DNA of 35,480 nt from Bacillota bacterium (GTDB lineage: Bacteria; Bacillota_A; Clostridia; Lachnospirales; Lachnospiraceae): assembly GCA_023443925.1 (NCBI GenBank), contig JAEZSL010000084.1, positions 1 to 35,480 on the forward strand, written 5' to 3'. This document shows, one piece after another, positions 8,575 through 14,568 of the stretch. The position numbers and the translations under genes are program-made. Each line of letters opens with the position of its first letter. Within the stretch, counting starts at the first letter, position 1. The notes under the pieces were generated by a model. The model saw nothing but the letters and a program-made list of their open reading frames with translations, searched no databases and was not told the DNA's origin.

Positions 8575-8614
8575 AAGATCAAGTATGACAGAGAGCTGTC
8601 ATACTTGATCTTTT
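8573..8614 (+). terminator. Very strong hairpin terminator
   Basis: A perfect 19-bp stem: the arm 8573-8591 begins AAAAGATCAAGTATG and pairs with 8596-8614 around the loop AGAG. It begins within the stop codon of the WYL gene and is symmetrical enough to act on both strands. Confidence 0.88.
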
Positions 8615-8651
8615 ATACTAAGGAAAAATTATAAGTTGGAGGGTTATAAGA

Positions 8652-9476
8652 ATGATAGAATTACCTGAATCCTATGTACTTATGGATCAAATCATTAGTG
8701 AAGTAAAGGGTAAGAAAATAATAAGGGCAGCAGCGGATCATACTCCTCATGCTTTTGCCAGGTATACCGGTGATCCGGCTGAATATAATGAAAAACTTGC
8801 CGATAAAACAATTACAGGAGCGGATATCTATAGCGGAAATCTAAGGATAAGAGCAGGTGATATGATTTTGATTCTGACCACACCTGTAAGATTTCATAAA
8901 AAAGGTGAAAAGCTGCCGGAGAAACATCAGCTCTATCTGGAGTTTGAGGATGCATCCTCAATAACCTGTACAGTTCAAATGTGGGGCTGTATGTATTGCT
9001 TTCAGGAAAAGGACGCGAATGGTATACCAGAAACCCATGTGATTAGTAAAAACCCAACTCCGTTAGAGGATAGCTTTGATGAGGGGTTTTTTAAGAGCTT
9101 GCTTCAAAATAAGAAACTTTCATCTCTACCAGCAAAAGCCTTTCTTGCAACGGAACAAAGAATTTCGGGACTTGGAAATGGCGCAGCCCAGGATATATTA
9201 TTTACTGCCAGAATACATCCAAAGCGGAAGATGTCTACGCTGTCTGACCCAGAATTAAATGTTTTATTTAAGGCTGTTAAGAGTGTCCTTAGCGATATGA
9301 GGAATAATGGAGGAAGAGATACGGAGTATGATTTGTATGGACGCAAGGGAGGCTACCGGACAATCTTAAGTAAAAATACGGTCAATAAACCTTGCCCGAT
9401 ATGCAGTACCTTGATAAAGAAAGAGAGTTATTTGGGTGGAAGCATATATTTTTGTGAACAATGCCAGAAATTGTAG
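8652..9476 (+). CDS. Fpg/Nei-family DNA glycosylase-like protein lacking catalytic Pro2
   Basis: 274 aa, normal length for formamidopyrimidine-DNA glycosylase/endonuclease VIII. The N-terminus reads MIELPES, against the canonical MPELPE. The H2TH segment is at ~171-200 (ISGLGNGAAQDILFTARIHP), and a C-terminal zinc finger has CPIC (248-251) and CEQC (268-271) with the standard 16-residue gap. The catalytic nucleophile of this family is the N-terminal proline; here residue 2 is Ile while Glu3 is kept. The protein should still fold and bind DNA but cannot use the usual Schiff-base chemistry through Pro2. The ATG follows GGAGGG at good spacing and no alternative start restores a proline. Monocistronic, with a terminator at 9559. 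Confidence 0.85.
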   Translation: MIELPESYVLMDQIISEVKGKKIIRAAADHTPHAFARYTGDPAEYNEKLADKTITGADIYSGNLRIRAGDMILILTTPVRFHKKGEKLPEKHQLYLEFEDASSITCTVQMWGCMYCFQEKDANGIPETHVISKNPTPLEDSFDEGFFKSLLQNKKLSSLPAKAFLATEQRISGLGNGAAQDILFTARIHPKRKMSTLSDPELNVLFKAVKSVLSDMRNNGGRDTEYDLYGRKGGYRTILSKNTVNKPCPICSTLIKKESYLGGSIYFCEQCQKL

Positions 9477-9558
9477 TAGTGATGGGAGGTGAGAGCTTTA
9501 CCCATTTCAAAAATGATGTTTAAAGGGCTGGGGTTTGAGTTTTATTAATTATTAGGTT

Positions 9559-9595
9559 AACAGCTGTTTTACAAAAGTAAAGCGGCTGTTTTTAT
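9559..9595 (+). terminator. Terminator of the Fpg-like gene
   Basis: AACAGC pairs with GCTGTT, and the inner TTTTAC pairs with GTAAAG (one mismatch) around AAAA, giving a long hairpin at 9559-9590 followed by T. Confidence 0.75.
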
Positions 9596-9743
9596 ATCTT
9601 GAACAGGAATAAAGTATTAAGTTATCCTGATGAAAATAAGGAATATTAGGCAAATTCTGAAACTGGGACTGCAAATTATAATTACAGAGCTTTTTTAAAT
9701 GAATCCATGTAATAAATTTATTGCAGGAATTGGAAAAAAGTAG

Positions 9744-9793
9744 TTGACATCCATTATAGACAAGTGTATATTATAAATATAGACAAATGTAGA
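9744..9793 (+). promoter_or_regulatory. Promoter overlapped by two BlaI/MecI-like operators
   Basis: TTGACA (9744-9749), a 17-bp spacer and TATATT (9767-9772). Two near-identical imperfect palindromes, TATAGACAAGTGTATA (9755-9770) and TATAGACAAATGTAGA (9778-9793), are spaced 23 bp apart. The first covers the -10 box, the second the start region. They resemble the TACA-N-TGTA sites of BlaI/MecI repressors, so autorepression is likely. Confidence 0.75.
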
Positions 9794-9813
9794 TCATGTT
9801 AGGAGAATCGAAA

Positions 9814-10272
9814 ATGAAGAAAAAGCACATGAACGAAGATAATGAAACTAGTTTTTACAATCAATCCTCAGAAGAAGCTTTAGAGGTATCAGCTGATTTT
9901 TTAACTAAGCTGCCGGAAGCGGAATTTGAGGTTATGTTAGTGGTTTGGAAAAATACACCTCCTGTAACCACGGTAATACTTATGAATCAACTTGGCATTG
10001 AAAAAGGCTGGAAACTGCAAACTTTAGTTACTCTGTTGAACCGCTTAACCAACCGCGGATTTTTGCGGAGTGAAAAGTTAGGAAAGGAACGTACTTATTA
10101 TCCTTGCGTAAAGCAGGAGGATTATATTCAATTTGAAACAACCCTTTTTGTTAAACGGTATCACCAAAACTCCTTATTTCAATTGGTGAATGCTTTCTCA
10201 GGCAATAACAAACTGAGTAAGGATGAACTAAACGAGTTGAATAACTGGCTGAAAAAGCAAGAGGATGAATAG
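9814..10272 (+). CDS. BlaI/MecI/CopY-family transcriptional repressor
   Basis: 152 aa. ATG 9814 is chosen because AGGAG (9801-9805) precedes it; an in-frame ATG at 9796 lacks a ribosome site and overlaps the operator end. The winged helix has the family signature LPEAEFEVMLVVWKNTPPVT followed by WKLQTLVTLLNRLTNRGFL, and the C-terminal dimerisation helices end near DELNELNNWLKKQ. The N-terminal ~25 polar residues are longer than in most BlaI proteins. Such repressors bind as dimers and are cleaved or released when the membrane protease partner senses its signal. The M56 protease gene starts 2 bp after this stop. Confidence 0.9.
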   Translation: MKKKHMNEDNETSFYNQSSEEALEVSADFLTKLPEAEFEVMLVVWKNTPPVTTVILMNQLGIEKGWKLQTLVTLLNRLTNRGFLRSEKLGKERTYYPCVKQEDYIQFETTLFVKRYHQNSLFQLVNAFSGNNKLSKDELNELNNWLKKQEDE

Positions 10273-10273
10273 T

Positions 10274-11911
10274 ATGGCAGCTATCCTTAGTACCTGTTTT
10301 ATAAATTCTATTAATATGACATTTATAATTATTATAATGGTTTTGCTGATGCCGCTGTTAAAAAAATATTTATCTTCGGTTTGTATATACCGTCTTTGGG
10401 TGATTGTTCTAATTGGATTATTAATACCAATACGTTTTGGCACCAATACGGCTTTAGTTTACATTGGCACGCTCCAGATAACTGCTGAAGATAAAACACA
10501 TCCGGATATTCAGGCAAGCAATGCATCCAATTATGGAATGAAGCACTATAACCTGGAAAAGCAACTGACTCCGGATAAGCAGGCACAGATCAGCCGGCAA
10601 GGAAGCTGGTATTATTTTATTAAAACAATGATAACTGCGAAACTCTCAAATATTGTTCAATATAAATACTTGTTTTTAGTCTGGGGCTTTACAGCATTCG
10701 TCCTGATGGCAGTAAAGAGCATTGGATACCTGGTATACCGGAAACGGCTGAAAAGATTTGTAAGACCTGTTATTAAGGAAAACATATTAAAGGAATATAG
10801 CCGTTGTTTTCTGGAATTACATAGCAACAACAGAATGGGACTTTTTCAGCATAATAAAATATTATTATATACAAGTCCTGTAATTACCAGCCCCATATCA
10901 ATTGGTATTTTAAAACCAGCTATTTTATTACCGGATGAATCCTACACGGATAAAGAGATATATTTTATCCTCAAGCATGAGCTAATCCATATATTAAGAA
11001 GAGATTCTTTGATTAAAGCAATACAGCTAATCGTGCTGGCTCTTAACTGGTATAATCCATTTTGTTATGTATTGGCCAGATATTTGGAGGAATGGTGTGA
11101 AGCTTCCTGTGATGAACAGGTTCTTCGTAATGCGGACAGAACGGATCGCTTCGGGTATGGCAAGCTGCTTTTGAAGTACGCTGAAACTAAAACATATATG
11201 CCATCTGCGATTAATTTAATGGGAGGAAATAATATGAAAAACAGATTGAAGTCTATCATAGAGCATAGAAAAAAGCATTCCGGCATAATACCGGTGGTGC
11301 TGCTGCTCTGTATTGTATTTACTATGGTAATTGTATCTTCTCGCAGTCATACTGATTCTCTGGCTGCCGAGGTTACAATAACAGAGGAGAAGGAACCTAT
11401 GATGCCGCTGGAGGAAACAGGGGATAGCCAGGAAGATAAGAGTGAATCCTCCTTAGCAAATAACAGTGGTCCAATCAACAAGGATATATCAGAGAAAGAA
11501 ACGGAAATTTCGGAACCGAATGCAGCAGACACTTTATCTGACGGGGTATCCGGTGAAGATATCGTCGAATATGCAAAGCAAGCAGTTGGCAGCCCCTATT
11601 TATGGGGAGGAAATGATCTTGATACCGGAGTTGATGCCAGCGGATTTACACAAGTAATCTATGGAAAGTTTGGTTATTCGCTTCCCAGGACATCCAGGGA
11701 GCAGGCGGTGGAGTGCACAGAGGTTTCAATGGATTCTCTTAAGCCCGGTGATTTGGTTTTTTATCCGGGCATAGAAGAGAATAAGGCGGATCATGTTGGA
11801 ATCTATATTGGAGAGTATAAGATTATCCATGCAAAGAATTCACGGGACGGCGTGGTTATTCAAGATATCAATTACCGGACACCGATAAGTGCAGGCAGGG
11901 TTATACAATAA
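10274..11911 (+). CDS. BlaR1-like M56 metalloprotease fused to an NlpC/P60 domain with Ala replacing the catalytic Cys
   Basis: 545 aa from ATG 10274; GAGG at 10261-10264 gives proper spacing, whereas ATG 10265 abuts it. Membrane helices lie at ~14-29, 41-56 and 132-150. The M56 zinc-protease domain carries HELIH at 235-239, then EASCDEQVL near 276. A fourth helix is at ~337-356. A Ser/Glu-rich linker follows, and residues ~428-545 are an NlpC/P60 domain: YAKQAVGSPYLWGGNDLDTG, VDASGF, KPGDLVFY, DHVGIYIG (His507) and IIHAKN (His519). The catalytic Cys of the DCSGF motif is Ala455 (codon GCC, two base changes from a Cys codon). By BlaR1 topology the domain is extracellular, in the place of the penicillin-binding sensor. 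Inference: it binds peptidoglycan fragments and triggers cleavage of the adjacent repressor. Confidence 0.88.
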   Translation: MAAILSTCFINSINMTFIIIIMVLLMPLLKKYLSSVCIYRLWVIVLIGLLIPIRFGTNTALVYIGTLQITAEDKTHPDIQASNASNYGMKHYNLEKQLTPDKQAQISRQGSWYYFIKTMITAKLSNIVQYKYLFLVWGFTAFVLMAVKSIGYLVYRKRLKRFVRPVIKENILKEYSRCFLELHSNNRMGLFQHNKILLYTSPVITSPISIGILKPAILLPDESYTDKEIYFILKHELIHILRRDSLIKAIQLIVLALNWYNPFCYVLARYLEEWCEASCDEQVLRNADRTDRFGYGKLLLKYAETKTYMPSAINLMGGNNMKNRLKSIIEHRKKHSGIIPVVLLLCIVFTMVIVSSRSHTDSLAAEVTITEEKEPMMPLEETGDSQEDKSESSLANNSGPINKDISEKETEISEPNAADTLSDGVSGEDIVEYAKQAVGSPYLWGGNDLDTGVDASGFTQVIYGKFGYSLPRTSREQAVECTEVSMDSLKPGDLVFYPGIEENKADHVGIYIGEYKIIHAKNSRDGVVIQDINYRTPISAGRVIQ

Positions 11912-11921
11912 AACTTATTAG

Positions 11922-11952
11922 TAGATTAACTGGCTTTCATTGAGTTAATCTA
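11922..11952 (+). terminator. Hairpin after the M56/NlpC gene, possible weak terminator
   Basis: TAGATTAACT (11922-11931) pairs perfectly with AGTTAATCTA (11943-11952). The tail is A/T-rich but not a clean T-run, so a partial terminator or an operator is also possible. Confidence 0.5.
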
Positions 11953-11983
11953 TAAACTAAATTTTATATTAGGAGGGAAGGGT

Positions 11984-12514
11984 ATGGTTGTCTTTCATGG
12001 TTCTCCGGTTGCAGGGATTAAGATTTTTACACCACGTATTTCAACCCATGGCAAACCCGTAATCTATGCTTCCGATAGAATGGATGCTGTTTTATTGTAT
12101 TGTGCTAAATGGAATGATTTTATGCTGACCTGTGGTTCGGAGGAAGTTGTTGTAGAGCGTTATAAAGGAGCTTTCGATGAGTTATATAAAGACAAGAAGG
12201 GTTATATTTATATTTTAGATGGAACAACATTTCAATTCGATGAGTATTGCAATGAGTTAGTTTCAGAAAAAACTGTAGAAGTTATTGATTGTATTACCAT
12301 AAATAATCTATATGAAGTTGTTATGGCAAAATATACGGTTTATCTTTATCCCAATAAACCGCAGTGGATTACAGACGATGACGGAGATATCGTAGAGCAT
12401 GCTATAGAGATATACAAAATGAGTGGAGATTTTGGTATTTTTAATTATATATATGAGAGGTATCCAAAACTTGATAAACAAATTAAGAATGCGATGATAG
12501 ACATTATAAAATAA
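11984..12514 (+). CDS. Hypothetical protein, possibly with an ADP-ribosyltransferase-like fold
   Basis: 176 aa with a strong AGGAGGG ribosome site. The N-terminus MVVFHGSPVAGIKIFTPR followed by GKPVIYASDRMDAVLLYCA resembles proteins beginning with a HGSP motif, a strand-loop seen in ART/KptA-like NAD-binding folds; I cannot confirm this without a profile search. No signal peptide or membrane helix is visible, so it is probably cytoplasmic. It lies 73 bp after the M56 gene beyond a hairpin and may or may not be cotranscribed. Possible roles include NAD-dependent modification or toxin-like activity, both speculative. Confidence 0.7.
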   Translation: MVVFHGSPVAGIKIFTPRISTHGKPVIYASDRMDAVLLYCAKWNDFMLTCGSEEVVVERYKGAFDELYKDKKGYIYILDGTTFQFDEYCNELVSEKTVEVIDCITINNLYEVVMAKYTVYLYPNKPQWITDDDGDIVEHAIEIYKMSGDFGIFNYIYERYPKLDKQIKNAMIDIIK

Positions 12515-12644
12515 GCTAATGATTTGTAATAGACTTAATATACGGATAAAAACTTTAAATACTTGGTAAATTCAACTATTTTATTATGGTATCGAATTCT
12601 CTAATTGATTTCTGAAATGCAATGATAGTAAACGGTAAAATCGC

Positions 12645-12680
12645 AAAAAAAGTGTGAGGATTATCTAACACACTTTTTTT
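12645..12680. terminator. Bidirectional terminator between convergent genes
   Basis: AAAAAAAGTGTG (12645-12656) and CACACTTTTTTT (12669-12680) form a perfect stem with a T-run on either strand. It serves both the plus-strand gene ending at 12514 and the minus-strand gene ending at 12705. Confidence 0.88.
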
Positions 12681-12704
12681 ACTAAATAATATTATTAATT
12701 AATT

Positions 12705-13292
12705 CTACCAGCTTATATCAAAGTCATATTCTTCAACAGTAACTTTTCCTACTGCATACCCTGATATAGTTTTAAAATTTACATTCTCAGGCATTGTTTT
12801 TCCATCTGCCCAATTAGTACACCTAAAAAATAAAGGCCCCCCTCCCATTGCCTGATATACTGTATATACCATTCCTTTTGATGCTTTATAAGCAGCATTT
12901 ATACCTGTGTTAAAAGAATCCTCTATGATTGCTGCATATATATCATATAAAACAAAAGCTCCTCCAACTAAGGGAGTAAGGTCTACACCAAATTTTTTCA
13001 GAATTTCTTTAGCTACTACAGTAGTTAAAGCTTGAGAACCATATTCCTCAAGATACTCTTTTAAACCATCCGTCGGAAGATCAGCATTATGAAATGCTTT
13101 TACCATACTGTATGGAATATAAGTGATTTTAACTGGAATGTCTGTAAATGAGAGTGATTCAGAAGTTTTAAAATCCGTTACTCTCCAGGTTCCACCTTTG
13201 GTACTTGAGGCTGCAAACGAAGTTATTGAACTACTAAAACCGAGTGCCACTACTAACGTAAATGCTAGTAAAATTTTACTAATGTGTTTCAT
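12705..13292 (-). CDS. Secreted protein of unknown function
   Basis: 195 aa. A clear signal peptide (KILLAFTLVVALGF, ending near SFAA at 26-28) indicates export. The mature part has a beta-like start (GTWRVTDF), a central hydrophobic Gly-rich stretch (~103-123, VDLTPLVGGAFVLYDIYAAI) and a short C-terminus ending DFDISW; only one Cys (158). I do not recognise the family. The GAAAGGGG site precedes the ATG, and TATAAT on the minus strand at 13334-13329 is a plausible -10. It is divergent from a LytTR regulator gene and very AT-rich. The layout resembles small secreted effector or peptide-antibiotic loci regulated by LytTR proteins, but nothing in the protein proves that. Confidence 0.75.
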   Translation of the reverse strand: MKHISKILLAFTLVVALGFSSSITSFAASSTKGGTWRVTDFKTSESLSFTDIPVKITYIPYSMVKAFHNADLPTDGLKEYLEEYGSQALTTVVAKEILKKFGVDLTPLVGGAFVLYDIYAAIIEDSFNTGINAAYKASKGMVYTVYQAMGGGPLFFRCTNWADGKTMPENVNFKTISGYAVGKVTVEEYDFDISW

Positions 13293-13385
13293 AATATATA
13301 TTCCCCTTTCTATTTTTAAGATATCTATATTATAATACTATTTTGTATTTATTTGGGAATATATGCCAAAATGTTCAACATTCTG

Positions 13386-13444
13386 GAATTATTTGTAATA
13401 ATTCAGTCATTATTGTTGCCATAATAGGAATAATTTGTTATAAT
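13386..13444 (+). promoter_or_regulatory. LytTR gene promoter with upstream inverted repeat
   Basis: TTGCCA (13416-13421), 17-bp spacer, TATAAT (13439-13444). Just upstream is a perfect inverted repeat, GAATTATT-TGT-AATAATTC (13386-13404), in the region shared with the divergent minus-strand gene. Two GTT cores (13415 and 13437) lie 22 bp apart, a spacing used by LytTR proteins, but flanking matches are weak. Confidence 0.65.
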
Positions 13445-13464
13445 GATTATGGGGAGATAATAAT

Positions 13465-13812
13465 ATGAATAAGAAAATAGCTTTAAAAACAAAAGATTCA
13501 TTATTGGTAGTAGATATAAAAGATATTATTTATTTTGAAAAAGAAAAAAAGAATATAAAAGTAGTGTTGAAGAATAAAAATAATCTATATATAAAAAATA
13601 GCATGAAAAATTTACAATATATTCTTGAAAATGAAAATCTATATAATATATATTTCTTTAAGCCACATTGCTCCTTTATGATTAATGCAGTTCATATAAG
13701 CGCTATAAAATCAACTCAAGTTATAATGTCAAATAGAGATTTTATTCCTATAAGTCATTCCAATAGAAAAAATTTTTCTCAATTGATAAAAAGTAATTTA
13801 TATATGATATAA
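13465..13812 (+). CDS. Stand-alone LytTR-type DNA-binding regulator
   Basis: 115 aa made up almost entirely of a LytTR domain: KTKDSLLVVDIKDIIYFEKE, then a beta-strand-rich middle (KVVLKNKNNLYIKNSMKNL), and the late FKPHCSFMINAVHISAI and PISHSNRKNF blocks that form the DNA-contacting loops. There is no receiver domain or membrane segment, so activity must be set by abundance or a partner protein. Stand-alone LytTR genes are often paired with a small membrane protein that controls them; one follows at 13964. It may control the divergent secreted-protein gene. Strong A/T codon preference. Confidence 0.85.
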   Translation: MNKKIALKTKDSLLVVDIKDIIYFEKEKKNIKVVLKNKNNLYIKNSMKNLQYILENENLYNIYFFKPHCSFMINAVHISAIKSTQVIMSNRDFIPISHSNRKNFSQLIKSNLYMI

Positions 13813-13963
13813 CGTAAACATTTTTAAAGTAACTATTATTACATATTATCATAGTTCTATTAATAGAGTGGAATTGCGTGGTTTTAGCATAAAACAGCTT
13901 TGATTTCAAGAATTGTGTTTTGCATAACGTACAATATTGTTTATAAAAGAGAGGAAATAAGAT

Positions 13964-14347
13964 ATGATTAAATTTAATAAGTTAATAAAAATCTTGCTAA
14001 TTTTTTTTATTGTAATTATAATACTAATTCCTAAAAAATATTTAGCTATGAATCAATTAAATTATTTAGAGATTATAATAAGTGTATTGTTTTTTCTTTA
14101 TTTCACCATATGTTTATATATGGATATAGCAAAAAGGCAGTATTCTACATCTATACTAATTATAGTTGTAGATATTATAAACATAATAGCACTTGCAATT
14201 TTATGCTATTTATATTTTAAAAATTATGATAAAACAAATATGGATGCTTTATGGAACAGAAAGACTAACATTCAAACATGTGCATTTTTACTGATTCTGA
14301 TGGTACCAATAAAATACATTTTAGAGAATCAAAGATTTAAAAAGTAA
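13964..14347 (+). CDS. Small four-helix membrane protein
   Basis: 127 aa with four hydrophobic segments at ~8-24, 31-50, 61-82 and 104-119, separated by charged loops. GAGAGGAAAT precedes the ATG. I do not recognise the family; its position after a stand-alone LytTR gene matches the common arrangement in which a small membrane protein inhibits the LytTR regulator, but it could instead give immunity to, or export of, the secreted product encoded divergently. A 151-bp gap from the LytTR gene contains ATAACGTA twice (near 13809 and 13924). It is the last intact gene before an IS remnant. Confidence 0.65.
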   Translation: MIKFNKLIKILLIFFIVIIILIPKKYLAMNQLNYLEIIISVLFFLYFTICLYMDIAKRQYSTSILIIVVDIINIIALAILCYLYFKNYDKTNMDALWNRKTNIQTCAFLLILMVPIKYILENQRFKK

Positions 14348-14353
14348 ATTAAA

Positions 14354-14568
14354 TTTTGGGGAGGGCCCAAATTTTGTGTAAACCTTCAAACCGATGTAAA
14401 ATAAAATTACCCGGTTTGGAGGTTTATTTAATGGCGAGAAGAAGGAACGAGTCTTAAGAAAGACATAAACTACGTGAAATACAAATACCTGAAATAAAAT
14501 CCGGTTAAATGGAACGGATGTCAATGCCCTCATGAGAGAATAATTAAGGTTCAGGCTCGAGGCCGTTA
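14354..14568 (+). pseudogene. Decayed IS256-family element: left end and transposase start
   Basis: An end-like sequence (CCCAAATTTTGTGTAAACC near 14366-14384) resembles the TTGTGTAAA core of IS256-type termini. A hairpin AAACCTTCAAACCG / CGGTTTGGAGGTTT (14380-14393/14412-14425) precedes ATG 14431. The frame reads MARRRNES, stop, ERHKLREIQ, and after a frameshift NGTDVNALMRE, stop, LRFRLEAV, the N-terminal pattern of IS256 (mutator) transposases. The rest is missing; the remnant runs to the stop codon of helD. Confidence 0.7.

Larger units (their letters stand above)
9477..9813. other. Interval between Fpg-like gene and blaI-like gene
   Basis: Contains the terminator (9559-9595) and the promoter with two BlaI-type sites (9744-9793). 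Nothing else is seen. Confidence 0.6.

Noticed and set aside
9104..9346. Minus-strand open frame inside the Fpg-like gene
   Set aside because: A shadow of the coding strand with no ribosome site or family match. Similar shadows inside pstS, helD, pstC and the flavoprotein gene were also dropped.
9796..9813. Upstream ATG as start of the first blaI-like gene
   Set aside because: It overlaps the end of the operator/start region and has no ribosome site; AGGAG at 9801 serves ATG 9814.
10265..10273. ATG 10265 as start of the M56/NlpC gene
   Set aside because: It directly abuts the GAGG ribosome site; ATG 10274 has correct spacing.
10274..11911. Cys-to-Ala change in the NlpC/P60 domain as a sequencing error
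   Set aside because: The codon GCC differs from both Cys codons by at least two bases and the frame is intact on both sides.
14321..14533. Minus-strand open frame over the IS256 remnant
   Set aside because: The plus strand matches an IS256 transposase start with stops; the minus frame has no recognisable features.
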